The notes: generated from the sequence alone by a model not told the origin. 64,000 nt of DNA from Mycobacterium kyogaense (GCF_003254575.1 NZ_QJUA01000017.1:38118-102117), one strand, 5' to 3'; numbered from the stretch's first letter, positions 1 through 15,402 are shown. Numbers and translations: made by a program.

Positions 1-1123
1 AGAGCATCAGCCCCTTGTAGGCCACCGACTTCGACAGGTCCTGCGGCTCTCCGTTGCGCAGCACCTCCGCACCGCCGAAGAACTGCACGTTCAATCCCGT
101 TGCGGTGACGATGATGTCGGCCTTGACTTCCTGGCCGGACTTCAGCGCGATGCCGTCGGCGGTGAAGTGGTCGATCACGTCGGTGACGACGTCGGCCTTG
201 CCCTTGCGGATCGTCTTGAACAGATCGCCGTTGGGGGCCAGGCACACGCGCTGGTCCCACGGCTTGTAGTCGGGTGCGAAGTGCCGGTCGTAGTCGAAGC
301 CCTCGGGCAGCCGGCGTTCGGCCATGGTGCGCAACGCTTTCCGGAACACGTTGGGCAGGGTGCGGGCGAGCTGGTACTGCGCGGTGGCCTGCAGGATCGC
401 CTTCCAGCGCACCGCGGTGTAGGCCGCCTTCTCCGGCAGCATCTTGTAGGCACGGGCCGCGAACGGGTCTTTGTCGGGCAGCGAGCCGATGTAGGTGGGA
501 GTGCGTTGCAGCATCGTCACGTGGCCTGCGCCGCTGTCGACGAGAGCGGGGATCAGCGTGATCGCGGTGGCCCCGCTGCCGATCACGACGACGTTCTTGC
601 CCTGGTAGTCCAGGTCCTCCGGCCAGTGCTGGGGGTGCACGATCGTGCCGGTGAAGTCCTCGGCGCCGGGGAACTCGGGCGAGAAGCCCTTGTCGTAGTT
701 GTAATAGCCGCTGCACGCCCACAGGAAGCCGGTGTGCAGTTCGACCGTCTCGCCGTCTCGCTCGATGGTCAACTCCCACCGGCTGTGCTCGTCGGACCAG
801 TTGGCCGCGGTGACGCGCTGGCCGTAGCGGATGTGCTCGGCGATGCCGTTCTCGGTGGCAGCCTCGTTGAGGTAATTCCAGATCGACGGGCCGTCAGCGA
901 TCATCTGGTCGGTGGCCCACGGCTTGAAGTGGAAGCCCAGGGTGTACATGTCGGAGTCCGACCGGATTCCCGGGTACTTGAACAGGTCCCAGGTACCGCC
1001 GAGCTGCTCACGCCGCTCGAGGATCACGTAGCTCTTACCGGGGCAATTCTGCTGGAGGTGCCAGGCGGCGCTGATGCCGGAGATCCCGGCTCCGACGATG
1101 ACGACGTCGACAAATTCGGTCAT
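1..1123 (-). CDS. ethA: EthA-like FAD-dependent Baeyer-Villiger monooxygenase (C-terminus cut by window edge)
   Basis: The visible 374 residues begin MTEFVDVVIVGAGISG, an FAD-binding GxGxxG Rossmann motif. They contain the Baeyer-Villiger fingerprint FTGTIVHPQHWP near residue 160 and a second nucleotide-binding motif VVVIGSGATA for NADPH. The pattern GGTWDLFKYPGIRSDSDMYT is very close to M. tuberculosis EthA, which oxygenates ketones and activates ethionamide. The related MymA is a poorer match from memory. The last ~110 residues lie outside the window. The divergently placed regulator EthR found beside ethA in M. tuberculosis is not here; an SGNH hydrolase gene lies upstream instead. Family is certain; orthology to EthA is likely rather than proven. 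Confidence 0.88.
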   Translation of the reverse strand, partial: MTEFVDVVIVGAGISGISAAWHLQQNCPGKSYVILERREQLGGTWDLFKYPGIRSDSDMYTLGFHFKPWATDQMIADGPSIWNYLNEAATENGIAEHIRYGQRVTAANWSDEHSRWELTIERDGETVELHTGFLWACSGYYNYDKGFSPEFPGAEDFTGTIVHPQHWPEDLDYQGKNVVVIGSGATAITLIPALVDSGAGHVTMLQRTPTYIGSLPDKDPFAARAYKMLPEKAAYTAVRWKAILQATAQYQLARTLPNVFRKALRTMAERRLPEGFDYDRHFAPDYKPWDQRVCLAPNGDLFKTIRKGKADVVTDVIDHFTADGIALKSGQEVKADIIVTATGLNVQFFGGAEVLRNGEPQDLSKSVAYKGLML

Positions 1124-1129
1124 GGTGTA

Positions 1130-1155
1130 AAGCTATCAACATCGTGTCGACGTGG

Positions 1156-1170
<15 letters not shown>
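1130..1170 (-). promoter_or_regulatory. Candidate promoter and operator of the ethA-like gene
   Basis: On the minus strand TTGACC (1154-1159) and TAGCTT (1130-1135) are 18 bases apart, and the -10-like box lies 6 bases before the ATG at 1123, as in a leaderless transcript. A perfect inverted repeat TCAACA-GTG-TGTTGA (1156-1170) overlaps the -35 box and the last codons of the upstream hydrolase gene. It could be a TetR-type operator. This is inferred from sequence only. Confidence 0.45.
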
Positions 1171-2879
<1,709 letters not shown>

Positions 2880-2883
<4 letters not shown>

Positions 2884-3899
2884 GTCGTGACTCCTTCCCG
2901 CACCCGCAGTTCGGCGGCGATCGTGTCGGCGGTCCACGGCGCGAGCAGGAATCCCGACCGACCGTGGCCCGCGGCCACCAGGGTCCGGTCGTCGAGCCTG
3001 CCGACGATCGGCACGTTGTCCTCGGTCATCGGGCGCAGGCCCGCCGCGCACTCGGCCAGCTCGTACTCGCCGAGCGCCGGCATCACCTCACACGCGTCGT
3101 CGAGCAGTTCCCGCACGCCGGCCACCGAGGGTGCGGTGTCACGTCCGTGCTCGTACTGGGTCGCGCCGACCACGACGCCGTCGGCGCGCGGCACCAGGTA
3201 CACCTGCCGGCCGTGCACGCGGGCCCGCACCACCCGCTTCGGGATCGGCAGGCAGCCGCGCCGCCAGCGCAGCCGCAGCACCTCGCCCTTCACCGGCCGG
3301 ATCGGCAGGCCCGGCCACAGCGTGGGCGCGTCGATGCCGTTGGCGATCACGACGGCATCCGCGTCGCTCACCTCGTCCAGCGCGGTGACGGGCCCGGCCC
3401 ACTCGACACCCAGCCGTTCGCAGTGGGCAGCCAGCCCGTCGACCACGGCCCTGTTGTCGACGGCGAGCTCGGTCTCGGCCACGAATCCGTGCCGAATCGT
3501 CTGCGCCAGAAGGGGTTCGATGTCGCGGGCCGCGGTGGTCGCGGTGACGGGGTGGCCCTGGGCGGACAACCAGTCCCCGACCGTCCTCAGATCGGCGGCG
3601 TCACCGCGGTCCACCGCGACGACGAGGGACTCCCGGGAGGTGACGACCTCGGGCGGCAGACCATCGAGGAAGCCGTCGTGCCAGAGCGCGAGCGAGGCCA
3701 GGCCGATCTGCAGCAGTCGTTCCTCGCCGGGCCACCCCTCGCTGTGCGGGGCGAGCATGCCGCCGGCCACCCAGGAGGCGCCGGGGGTGCCGGTCCGATG
3801 CACCCGCACGCGCCAGCCGTCCTGGGCGGCGCGACGGGCGACGGCGAGGCCGATGACGCCGCCGCCGATGACGGCCAGCCGGTTCGGGTGCGGGTTCAC
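2880..3899 (-). CDS. thiO: Glycine oxidase ThiO
   Basis: ThiO is an FAD-dependent amine oxidase that oxidises glycine to dehydroglycine for thiazole synthesis. The 339-residue protein opens with [21 protein letters not shown], an ADP-binding GxGxxG fold. The C-terminal part has [17 protein letters not shown] and [13 protein letters not shown], typical of DAO/ThiO enzymes. The start is the GTG at 3899. The in-frame ATG at 3923 lies inside the riboswitch aptamer (the conserved ATGCCGGCGAAGGGA region) and cannot be the start. Confidence 0.95.
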
Positions 3900-3906
3900 A
3901 GCTGCT

Positions 3907-3987
3907 ACTCCCTTCGCCGGCATGACCCGGATCAGGTGCGACGGTCAGAGCCGGCGGGCTCACTCTCAGTCCCCGTACCCGGGACTC
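3907..3987 (-). ncRNA. TPP riboswitch (THI element)
   Basis: Read on the minus strand, the leader contains GGGGACTGAGAG and, about 35 bases later, ACCTGATCCGGGTCATGCC followed by GGCGAAGGGAGT. These are the two conserved arms of the thiamine pyrophosphate aptamer. The P1 stem pairs 3' GGGAGT with a 5' AGTCCC-like strand, with one mismatch. It ends 7 bases before the thiO GTG, so control is most likely at translation initiation, by hiding the ribosome-binding region when TPP is bound. It should control thiO-thiS-thiG and probably the coupled hydrolase. Confidence 0.95.
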
Positions 3988-4046
3988 CCGTGTGGACGGT
4001 CTTGTCGCCGTCCAGCCTACGTCGCGGGGACGCTACGGTTCGCAGT

Positions 4047-4703
4047 GTGCGTGACGCCTCTCTCTACCTGTGCACCGACGCCCGCCGGGAGCGCGGCGAT
4101 CTGGCGGAGTTCGCCGACGCCGCACTGGCCGGCGGTGTCGACATCATCCAGCTGCGCGACAAGGGGTCGCCGGGTGAACGGCAGTTCGGCCCCCTGGAGG
4201 CGCGCGACGAACTGGCGGCGCTGGAGGTGCTCGCCGACGCCGCCCGCCGCCACGACGCCCTGATCGCGGTCAACGACCGCGCCGACGTCGCGTTCGCAGC
4301 GCATGCCGACGTGCTGCACCTCGGTCAGGACGACCTGCCGCTACCGGTGGCCCGGCAGATCTTCTCGGGCACCGTCGGGCGCTCCACCCACGACCTCGAC
4401 CAGGTGCAGGCGGCGATCGCCGAGCCCGTCGACTACTTCTGCGTGGGCCCGTGCTGGCCGACGCCGACCAAGCCCGGCCGGTCCGCGCCCGGGCTCGACC
4501 TCGTCCGCGCGACCGCAGCCCTGCATCCCGCCAAGCCGTGGTTCGCGATCGGCGGCATCGACGCCGACCGGATTCCCGAGGTGCTCGAGGCCGGAGCTCG
4601 TCGCATCGTCGTCGTGCGCGCCATCACCGGCGCCGATGATCCGCGGGCGGCGGCGCAGGAGTTGAAGGCGGCACTCACCGCGGCGGGGCGCGCTACGGGT
4701 TAG
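4047..4703 (+). CDS. thiE: Thiamine-phosphate synthase ThiE
   Basis: ThiE joins the thiazole phosphate to HMP pyrophosphate to form thiamine phosphate. The 218-residue protein contains DIIQLRDKG near residue 35, [19 protein letters not shown], the substrate-binding GRSTHDLDQ, the [15 protein letters not shown] loop and WFAIGGID, all typical of the TIM-barrel family. GTG at 4047 is the preferred start, giving [12 protein letters not shown]. It is divergent from thiO with only about 60 bases to the riboswitch, and its 3' end overlaps convergent mutT3 by 11 bases. Confidence 0.95.
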   Translation: MRDASLYLCTDARRERGDLAEFADAALAGGVDIIQLRDKGSPGERQFGPLEARDELAALEVLADAARRHDALIAVNDRADVAFAAHADVLHLGQDDLPLPVARQIFSGTVGRSTHDLDQVQAAIAEPVDYFCVGPCWPTPTKPGRSAPGLDLVRATAALHPAKPWFAIGGIDADRIPEVLEAGARRIVVVRAITGADDPRAAAQELKAALTAAGRATG

Positions 4704-5178
4704 CGAGCGGCGGGATGCCCGCAGCGAGTTCACGCAGGCGGCTCCAGCTGGCCGCGAAGCCCGGGTGCAGCGGCAGGTCGGCGACGTCGTCCTCGGCCAC
4801 CCAGCGCAGCTCGGCGCTCTCCCGGTTCGGCACCGTCTCGAGCACCGCCTCGGCGTCGGCGATCACGGTCGTGTAGGTCCAGCCGGACACCTCGGCGGTG
4901 ACGACCGTCGTCCGGACCACGACCTGCTCGGCAGGCAGACCGGCTTCCTCGTGGGCTTCGCGGATCGCCGCCTGCTCGGCCGTCTCGTGACTGTCGCGGG
5001 CGCCTCCCGGCAGTCCCCACGTGCCGCCCTGGTGACTCCACGGCGCCCGGTGCTGCAGCAGCACCGCCAGCGATCCGTCCGACAGCGGCGCCCGCAGCAG
5101 CAGACCGGCGGCCCCGTGCCTGCCCCAGTAGGCCGTCCCGCCGGCTGATACCACCCACCCGTCACCGTCACCACGCAC
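4693..5178 (-). CDS. mutT3: Nudix hydrolase, MutT3 type
   Basis: The 161-residue protein carries a Nudix box from [24 protein letters not shown], matching Gx5Ex7REUxEExGU, around residues 58-80. Nudix enzymes of this type hydrolyse oxidised or other nucleoside diphosphate derivatives; the exact substrate is not visible. The position between thiE and the glnX-like gene matches M. tuberculosis mutT3 (Rv0413, from memory). The start is a GTG at 5178 giving [10 protein letters not shown]. Confidence 0.88.
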   Translation of the reverse strand: MRGDGDGWVVSAGGTAYWGRHGAAGLLLRAPLSDGSLAVLLQHRAPWSHQGGTWGLPGGARDSHETAEQAAIREAHEEAGLPAEQVVVRTTVVTAEVSGWTYTTVIADAEAVLETVPNRESAELRWVAEDDVADLPLHPGFAASWSRLRELAAGIPPLANP

Positions 5179-5336
5179 CCGTCCAGCTTAAGGAACGAGA
5201 ACGGGTCGAGGGCGAGTCGCGACCGCGAATCCGCACGCGCCGGACCCGAATCTCTTAGAATTCCCTCAGATATTTTGCACCGTTAGAGTTGCATGACCGC
5301 CGTTGAGATCGAGACCGGGATGAGGTCCGCGCACAC

Positions 5337-6652
5337 GTGACAGTCGAGTTGGCGCACCCGTCGACCGAGCCTCTTGCGTCACGGTCGCCGACGGTCACCG
5401 CCCATCCGCGGTGGTGGTTCCTGTGGACGACGCCGGGCCGCATCCTGACGATCGGGCTGATCCTGGCCGCCCTCGTCATCGCCAGCGCCTTCGCGACCTC
5501 GACCACGATCAACGACCGTCAGCAGGCGCTGACCACCGTGCTGAACCGGACCGAGCCGCTGGCGTTCGCCGCCGGCCAGCTCTACACCACGCTGTCGGTC
5601 GCCGACGCCGCCGCGGCCACCGCGTTCATCGCCGGAGCCGAGCCGCGGGCCGTGCGGCAACGCTATGAGCAGGCCATCACCGACGCCGCGGTCGCCGTCG
5701 CGCGCGCGTCCAGCGGGCTCACCGACGAGCCGCTGGTGCAGCTGCTCGGCCGCATCAACGCCCGGCTGGCCGTCTACACCGGGCTGGTCGAGACCGCGCG
5801 CACCAACAACCGGGCCGGCAACCCGGTCGGCTCCTCGTATCTGTCCGAGGCGTCGTCGCTGATGCAGCAGCAGATCCTGCCCGACGCCCAACGGCTCTAC
5901 GAGCAGACCTCCGCCCGGGTCGACGCCGAGACCACCGCATCCACCCGCATCCCCGGCCCCGTCATCCTGATCGTCGTCGGCACGCTGCTGTTCGGCGCGT
6001 TCGCCAACCGGTGGCTGGCCAAGCGGACGCGGCGCCGGGTCAACATCGGCTTCGTCGCCGGCGGCCTGGCAGTTCTGATCATGCTGATCTGGGTGGGGAC
6101 GGCGCTGATCATCTCGACGTCGGACAGCCGCAGCGCCAAGGAGACGGCGGCCGAATCCCTCAAGACGGTCACCACGCTCGCGATCACCGCTCAGCAGGCC
6201 CGCGCCGACGAGACGCTGTCGCTGATCCGGCGCGGCGATGAGAACGTCCGCAAGCAGTCCTACTACCAGCGCATCGACCAGATGCAGGAGCAGCTGGCCC
6301 GCTACCTGGGCACCGACAACTCCATCGACAAGACCAACCTGGCCGATGCCGACGCGCTGCTCAACCGCTGGCGCGCCGCCGACGACCGGATCACCGCCTA
6401 CATCGCCGTCGGCAACTACCAGGCCGCGACGCAGGTCGCCCTCGGCGTCGGCGAAGACGATGCGACGCCGGCGTTCGACAAACTCGACGAGGCCCTGACC
6501 AACGGCATCGAGCAGAGCCGCGCCCAGCTGCGCAACGAGATCGTCAACGCGCGCCGGGTGCTGTCCGGGGCCACGGTCGGCGCCGCGGTGCTGTCGATCA
6601 TGGCGGCGATCGCGGTGGCGCTGGGCATCTGGCCGCGATTGAGCGAGTACAG

Positions 6653-6656
<4 letters not shown>
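5337..6656 (+). CDS. glnX: GlnX-like membrane sensor linking GlnH to PknG
   Basis: The 439-residue membrane protein has four predicted helices: about 33-55, 204-227, 235-260 and 405-435. They enclose two external helical domains of about 145 residues each, both rich in Ala and Gln helices with a Thr-Arg-Thr junction, so it looks like an internal duplication. It overlaps glnH by 4 bases (ATGA). In M. tuberculosis the counterpart Rv0412c was described as relaying extracellular amino-acid binding by GlnH to the kinase PknG. The start is a GTG at 5337 giving VTVELAHPST. Symbol by synteny. Confidence 0.88.
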
Positions 6657-9960
<3,304 letters not shown>

Positions 9961-10165
9961 CGCTGACGACGAAATCCGTTGCGAAAGCGTCTATACCTTT
10001 AGTGACACATGGCAGGCGGTCGCCGTCACCTCGGCCAATCCAGAGAAGATTATGGTCAACCTACGAAATCCGTAGTATCGTCATCGCCACGCTTTCAGAC
10101 CGCAGGGCTGCTATCCCCCACTCCGGCATCTCGCCCCGGGAGGCCTCTCTCATGAACAGACGGCG

Positions 10166-10597
10166 ATGAGCACTCAGCGCGTGTTCCGCCCAGATCCGAC
10201 GTCGTTCGATCTGCGCGAGGAACAGCACCGTGCGACCTTCTCGGCCTGCGAGCTGCCGCCGCACACCGTGCTCGTCACCATCCACGGGGAGATCGACGCC
10301 GCCAACGCCGCTGCGCTGGCCCACTACATCGAGAAGCGGCTCGGCCACTCCCGCAGGCTGATCCTCGACCTGCAGACCGTGGAGTTCTTCGGCGCCGCCG
10401 GTTTTGCCGCGCTCACCCACATCGACGTGCTGTGCAGCCGGGCGGGTGTGCGCTGGTCGCTGCTGGCGGGCTCGCATGTGCTGCGGCTGCTGCGCATCTG
10501 CGATCCGCACCGCGAGCTACCCGTCGCCGCCGACTCCGCCAAGTACATCCGTACACGCCCGAGCAATCGCAAGCTCCTCGTCGGTCGGGACCACTAG
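10166..10597 (+). CDS. STAS-domain protein lacking the usual phosphoacceptor serine
   Basis: The 143-residue protein has a STAS fold like anti-sigma-factor antagonists: [17 protein letters not shown] near residue 35, then [20 protein letters not shown] near 65-85 and a helix with [10 protein letters not shown]. In SpoIIAA-type antagonists the segment reads DSSG with a phosphorylatable Ser. Here it reads GAAG, with Ala77-Ala78, so regulation by kinase phosphorylation at that site looks impossible. No anti-sigma factor gene is adjacent. It lies between pknG and ackA and overlaps the ackA 3' end by 81 bases. Partner unknown. Confidence 0.82.
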   Translation: MSTQRVFRPDPTSFDLREEQHRATFSACELPPHTVLVTIHGEIDAANAAALAHYIEKRLGHSRRLILDLQTVEFFGAAGFAALTHIDVLCSRAGVRWSLLAGSHVLRLLRICDPHRELPVAADSAKYIRTRPSNRKLLVGRDH

Positions 10598-11677
10598 CAC
10601 CGTCGTCGCCGCACCCGCCGCCGAAATCCGTCGCGCAGCGCGGGACGGGCTCTCGTTCAGATGCTCGTCGATCTCGATCCCGAACGCGGTGAGCCCCGAT
10701 AGCGCATCGCGGCGCACCAGCGCGTCGTTCTCCCCCACCCCGGCGGTGAACGTGATGACGTCAGCCCCGCCGAGCACTGCGAGGTAGGCGCCGATGTACT
10801 TGCGCAGCCGATGGATGTACACGTCGTAGGCGAGCCGGGCGTCGGCGTCGCCGGCGTCGATGCGCCGGTGCAGTTCCCGGAAGTCGATCTCCCCGCCGAG
10901 GCCACGCACGCCGGAGCGGCGATTCAACATGGTCTCGATGTCTTCGACCGACATTCCCGCTTCGCGCCAGAGGTACATCACGATGCCCGGGTCGATGTCA
11001 CCCGAGCGGGTGCCCATCACCAGCCCCTCCATCGGGGTCAGGCCCATGGACGTCTCGACCGGCCGGCCGCCGACGATCGCCGACGCCGACGCGCCGTTGC
11101 CCAGGTGCAGCACGATCTGGCGCAGCGAGGCCAGCGGGACGTCGAGGTAGGCGGCGGCCTGCTCGCTGACGTACTGGTGTGACGTGCCGTGGAAGCCGTA
11201 GCGCCGGATGTGCCATTCCTCGGCCACCTGGTTGTCGATCGCGTAGGTGGCCGCCTCGGGTGGCAGGTCGTGGAAGAACGCGGTGTCGAACACCGCGACG
11301 TGCGGCAGGTCGGGCAGCGCCGCGCGGGCGACCTCGATGCCGAGCAGCGCGGGCGGGTTGTGCAGGGGGGCGAGCGGGGACAGACGTTTCAGGCGTTCGA
11401 TCGTGTCGTCGTCGATGACGGTGGGCCGGTAGAGGTCCGGGCCGCCGTGCACGACGCGGTGTCCCACCGCCACCAGGCCGAGCTCGTCGAGGCGGTGGCC
11501 GTCGCCGGCGAGCGCCTCGTGAACGACGTCGAGCGCGGCGCGGTGGTCGGGCACCTTCGGATCGTCGCCGATCCGCTCGACGATCCCGTCGGCCACGGTG
11601 GCCCCGGAATCCAGTTGCACGACAGAGTATTTCAATGACGACGAGCCCGAGTTGAGGACCAGGACGGTATCCGGCAT
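10517..11677 (-). CDS. ackA: Acetate kinase AckA
   Basis: The 386-residue protein begins [15 protein letters not shown], the phosphate-binding start of the ASKHA fold. It contains [42 protein letters not shown] and [10 protein letters not shown], the acetate kinase signatures. It makes ATP and acetate from acetyl phosphate and ADP, reversibly. The ATG overlaps the pta stop by one base. Its last ~27 codons overlap the convergent STAS gene. Confidence 0.97.
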   Translation of the reverse strand: MPDTVLVLNSGSSSLKYSVVQLDSGATVADGIVERIGDDPKVPDHRAALDVVHEALAGDGHRLDELGLVAVGHRVVHGGPDLYRPTVIDDDTIERLKRLSPLAPLHNPPALLGIEVARAALPDLPHVAVFDTAFFHDLPPEAATYAIDNQVAEEWHIRRYGFHGTSHQYVSEQAAAYLDVPLASLRQIVLHLGNGASASAIVGGRPVETSMGLTPMEGLVMGTRSGDIDPGIVMYLWREAGMSVEDIETMLNRRSGVRGLGGEIDFRELHRRIDAGDADARLAYDVYIHRLRKYIGAYLAVLGGADVITFTAGVGENDALVRRDALSGLTAFGIEIDEHLNESPSRAARRISAAGAATTVLVVPTDEELAIARACTDVLGGVGGDG

Positions 11678-13758
11678 CAGCTGCGCCCCTGCGCCTGGAT
11701 GGCCGTGATCGCCACGGTGTTGACGATGTCCTCGACCAGCGCGCCGCGGGACAGATCGTTGACGGGTTTGTTCAGGCCCTGCAGCACCGGACCGATCGCG
11801 ATCGCGCCGGCGCTGCGCTGCACGGCCTTGTAGGTGTTGTTACCGGTGTTCAGGTCGGGAAAGATCAGCACGGTTGCCCGCCCGGCGACCGGCGAATCGG
11901 GCATCTTGGTGGCAGCCACCGACGGCTCCACCGCCGCGTCGTACTGGATCGGCCCCTCCACCAGTAGTTCGGGATCTCGCATCCGGACCAATTCAGTTGC
12001 CTTCCTGACTTTTTCGACGTCGGCTCCGCTGCCCGAGGTGCCGGTGGAATAGGACAGCATCGCCACCCGCGGCTCGATGCCGAACTGCGCGGCGGTGCGT
12101 GCCGACGACAGCGCGATGTCGGCGAGCTGTTCGTCGGTGGGGTCGGGCACGATTGCGCAGTCGCCGTAGGCGAGCACTTCGTCGGCCAGACACATGAAGA
12201 AGATGCTCGACACCGTCGAGGTATCGGGCAGTGTCTTGATGATCTCGAACGCCGGACGGACGGTGTGCGCGGTCGTGTGCCTGGCGCCGGAGACCATGCC
12301 GTCGACCATGTCCGTGTGCACCAGCATCGTGCCGAAATACGAGACGTCGTGCATGGTTTCGCGGGCCTGCTCGACGGTGACCCCCTTGTGCTTGCGCATC
12401 TCGGCGTACTGCTCGGCGAACTGGTCGCACAGCTCGCTGCGCTGCGGGTCGAGGATGTCTGCTGCCGACAGATCCACGCCCAGCTCGGCCGCGCGGGCCC
12501 GCACCTGTTGCTCGTCGCCGAGAATGGTGAGGTCGGCGACGTTGCGCTTGAGCAGCCGGCCGGCGGCCTGCAGGATGCGGTCGTCGTCCCCCTCCGGGAG
12601 CACGATGCGGCGCCGATCGCTGCGCGCCTGGTCCAGCAGCTGATGGGTGAACATCTGCGGGGTGACCACCGAGGGGATCGGAAGGGTCAAGCGCGCCAAC
12701 AGATCTGCGGTGTCGACATAGGTGTCCATCAGCGCCAGCGCCGTGTCGACCTTGCGGGGCGAATCCGTGGTGACCCGGCCGCGCGTCGCCGCGACACGGC
12801 TGGCGGTCTCGAACGTGCCGAACCGCGTCTGCAGGATCGGCACCCGTAGCCCGAGCCCGCTCACCAGCGCGTCGATGGCCGGGTGCAGCGGCAGCCCGCC
12901 GTTGAGGATGACGCAGGACAGCGACGGGAATCCTTCGGCGGCATGGGCACTGAGCACTGCCAGCACCACATCGGAACGGTCGCCGGGGGTGATCACCGCG
13001 ACGCCTTCGGTCAGCCGCTCCAGCACATGTTCGGCGGTCATCCCCGCCACCAGCACGTCCTCCGCCTCGCGCACGAGCAGCGCGTGGTCACCCTTGACCA
13101 CCGAACCCTCGACGGCGGCTTGCAATTCGGCCACCGAGGGGGCCACCAGCAGCGGCTCCTCGGGCAATACATAGCTCGGCGGCGTCACGCTGCTCAGCGC
13201 GTCGGCGACCTGACCGAGCTGGGCAGGGTCGCATCGGTTGACCACCACGGCCGCGGTGTGCGCGTGCTGGGCGGCGATCTCGTCGATGCACAGGCCGACG
13301 ACCTGGGCGACCTGTTCCGAGGTCCGGCCCAGCCCCTTGACCGCGAGCACGACAGGGGCACCCAGGTTGGCTGCGATGCGCGCGTTGGTGGAGAGCTCGC
13401 TGGGGGTCGCGACGTCGGTGTAGTCACTGCCGACGATCACCACCGCATCGCACCGGTCGGCCACCTGGTGGAACCGGTCGACGATGTCGGCGAGGGCGCC
13501 GTCGGGGTCGTCGTGCAGCTGCTGATAGCTCACCCCGACGCATTCCTCGTAGGACAGGCCCGCCGTGGTGTGGGTGAGCAGCAACTCGAGGATGTAGTCG
13601 CGCCCCTCGCTGATGCGGGTGATCGGCCGGAACACCCCGACGCGGGCGACGGTCGCCGCGAGCCGGTGCAGGATGCCCAGCGCGATCGTCGACTTTCCGG
13701 TGTCGCCTTCGGGTGAGGCCACGTAGATCGCTGTTGCAGTCCGAGGAGCGTCAGGCAC
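11677..13758 (-). CDS. pta: Phosphate acetyltransferase Pta (long form)
   Basis: The 693-residue protein is the long two-part Pta. The N-terminal regulatory half has a P-loop [10 protein letters not shown] at residues ~14-24 and a DRTGG-type domain. The C-terminal catalytic PTA domain starts near 365, with [28 protein letters not shown] and [18 protein letters not shown]. It converts acetyl-CoA and phosphate to acetyl phosphate, the substrate of AckA. Start GTG at 13758. Operon pta-ackA matches other mycobacteria. Confidence 0.96.
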   Translation of the reverse strand: MPDAPRTATAIYVASPEGDTGKSTIALGILHRLAATVARVGVFRPITRISEGRDYILELLLTHTTAGLSYEECVGVSYQQLHDDPDGALADIVDRFHQVADRCDAVVIVGSDYTDVATPSELSTNARIAANLGAPVVLAVKGLGRTSEQVAQVVGLCIDEIAAQHAHTAAVVVNRCDPAQLGQVADALSSVTPPSYVLPEEPLLVAPSVAELQAAVEGSVVKGDHALLVREAEDVLVAGMTAEHVLERLTEGVAVITPGDRSDVVLAVLSAHAAEGFPSLSCVILNGGLPLHPAIDALVSGLGLRVPILQTRFGTFETASRVAATRGRVTTDSPRKVDTALALMDTYVDTADLLARLTLPIPSVVTPQMFTHQLLDQARSDRRRIVLPEGDDDRILQAAGRLLKRNVADLTILGDEQQVRARAAELGVDLSAADILDPQRSELCDQFAEQYAEMRKHKGVTVEQARETMHDVSYFGTMLVHTDMVDGMVSGARHTTAHTVRPAFEIIKTLPDTSTVSSIFFMCLADEVLAYGDCAIVPDPTDEQLADIALSSARTAAQFGIEPRVAMLSYSTGTSGSGADVEKVRKATELVRMRDPELLVEGPIQYDAAVEPSVAATKMPDSPVAGRATVLIFPDLNTGNNTYKAVQRSAGAIAIGPVLQGLNKPVNDLSRGALVEDIVNTVAITAIQAQGRS

Positions 13759-13974
13759 ATCGAAAGCCTGCCCGATCCCCGCCGCGATGGCCAGCGCGGT
13801 GGCGTGTGCCGCACATTACGGAACCGGAGGGATCGATTTTACTCCGCGGTAAGTTGTCTGAGTTTGCTGAACATGGTTCACTGCGTACAACATGCTGACA
13901 GAGACGTTAATTAGCGTTCTGAAGCGAATCGCTGAAATTGCACGACTCGGGGTTTTTTCGATAGAGGGGGTGTC
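13759..13974. promoter_or_regulatory. Divergent control region of pta-ackA and the exopolysaccharide operon
   Basis: This 216-base AT-richer spacer separates divergent operons. It holds a perfect repeat TGAAC-ATG-GTTCA at 13868-13880 and, on the plus strand, TTGCAC with GATAGA 16 bases later (about 13938-13965), a possible promoter. A strong ribosome-binding site AGAGGGGG at 13963-13970 precedes the GTG at 13975 and fixes that start. No other gene is visible here. Confidence 0.4.
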
Positions 13975-15402
13975 GTGGCCGTTCTGGACCTGCGCAGTAC
14001 GAGGGCTCTGCGAGCGCTGCCAGACACCGGTGAGGCGGTCGCCGAAGCCGTCCGGATCAGGCCGTTCGTGGTCCGCATGCTCGCCGCGACCGCGCTCGGC
14101 GCCGCCGGGTGGGCACCGCTCTACCTCGGGTTATTCCGAGATCTACCGGGTGAATCGCGCTGCGCCTACCTGCTGGCCGTCCCCGTGCTGCTCGTCGCTC
14201 TCGCAGCCGGTCACCGGAACCCGCCCTGTGGCGTCGGCGACGCCGAGTCGGACTGGATCGTCGCAGTCCTCCTCGGCGTCGCCGGCGTCGCAGGGATCGC
14301 GGTCCTCGCCGAGCGACTGCCCACACTGGCCGGGCTGTGGCGCCTGCCCGCACTCACTGGCGTGGTCTGGTTTGCGTGTGTGCTGATCCTGCTCTTCGGC
14401 GTCCGGCACGTGGTGCGCATGTGGGCCGTCTGGGTGTTCGCGCTGGCCACCGCCACTCCACTGCCGTTCCTGCTCCTCACCGCGGAGCTCGGCGGCAGCG
14501 ACCGCGCGGCGGCGGCCGTGTCGGCGGGAATCGGCGCCGCGGCGGTCGCGATCGGGACCCCGGGAGTGCCGTGGCGCCGACGCTCGGTGGCGGCCATGGC
14601 CTGCCTCGGCCTCGGTCTGCTGATCGTGTGGGCAGCCGCTGGAACGGGACAGTCGATCGGGCTGACGATGCTCGTCACCGCCGTCCTACCCGTCGCGACG
14701 ATGCTGACCGTCCGGGGCACCAACCCCTCCGTCCCGCAGGATTTTCCGCTGCCCAAGCGGTCCGCGCCGGCGATGGCGTTCTTGGTCCTGCTGGCCGCGG
14801 CCCTGCCCCTGCTCACCGTGCCTGCCCCACCATCGCGCGCCGCCGCTGTGTCCGTGGACCCCGGGTGGATCCAGCGCACAGCGTGGGGCACCCCGCGCAG
14901 TTTCCCGTTCATCACCCACTACCTCGGTCCGGACAGCACGCTGCAGCGTTTCTCGATTCTTCCGGTGGACGGGCTGCCCGCGGCGGCCGTGGACGTGATG
15001 AGCACGCCCGACGCGGGCGCTCTACGCGACCTGGCCGACGCAGTCTGGTATCCCTCGGCCCGCCCTCTGGACTACCGCCCCGCACCGCACCCGATGCCCG
15101 ACGGCGCGCGAATCCTGCACAGCAACGCCGATTCCGTCACCACCGGGGCCGAGGCGCCCTGGTACGCCGTGACCTGGACCTGGACCAGCGGGACGCTGCA
15201 CCAGCGGATCACCGTCATCGTCAGTCAGTCGCTGACCGGAGCGGTCCCACCTCCCGCACCCCTGTCGATGCCCGCCGCGTCGGTGCGCCCACTGCTGTGG
15301 CTGGCCCGCCAACAACCCGACGACACCGGGGACATCGACGAGCTGGTCGCTGTGCGGGCCCGCGCCGTCGTCGCTGCGGTGGCCGCGGTGGCCAGTGTCT
15401 GA
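13975..15402 (+). CDS. Polytopic membrane protein, first gene of an exopolysaccharide-type operon
   Basis: The 475-residue protein is not recognised. The first ~290 residues hold about eight or nine hydrophobic helices. A ~150-residue soluble domain follows, with WIQRTAWGTPRSFPF, ITHYLGPDSTLQRFS, VWYPSARPLDYRPAP and WYAVTWTWTSGTLHQR. The layout resembles exosortase-EpsI fusions, but no convincing catalytic Cys was found, so this is only a layout analogy. Start GTG at 13975 behind the ribosome-binding site AGAGGGGG. The last 8 bases overlap the GT2 gene. Context suggests a role in polymer synthesis, export or modification at the membrane. Confidence 0.8.
   Translation: MAVLDLRSTRALRALPDTGEAVAEAVRIRPFVVRMLAATALGAAGWAPLYLGLFRDLPGESRCAYLLAVPVLLVALAAGHRNPPCGVGDAESDWIVAVLLGVAGVAGIAVLAERLPTLAGLWRLPALTGVVWFACVLILLFGVRHVVRMWAVWVFALATATPLPFLLLTAELGGSDRAAAAVSAGIGAAAVAIGTPGVPWRRRSVAAMACLGLGLLIVWAAAGTGQSIGLTMLVTAVLPVATMLTVRGTNPSVPQDFPLPKRSAPAMAFLVLLAAALPLLTVPAPPSRAAAVSVDPGWIQRTAWGTPRSFPFITHYLGPDSTLQRFSILPVDGLPAAAVDVMSTPDAGALRDLADAVWYPSARPLDYRPAPHPMPDGARILHSNADSVTTGAEAPWYAVTWTWTSGTLHQRITVIVSQSLTGAVPPPAPLSMPAASVRPLLWLARQQPDDTGDIDELVAVRARAVVAAVAAVASV

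Noticed and set aside
2964..4046. Plus-strand frame in front of thiE that would extend it to 579 residues
   Set aside because: The extra part is antisense to thiO and the riboswitch; only the part from GTG 4047 matches ThiE.
13975..15402. Calling the first polymer-operon protein an exosortase
   Set aside because: Layout fits but the Cys/Arg/His catalytic set could not be located with confidence.
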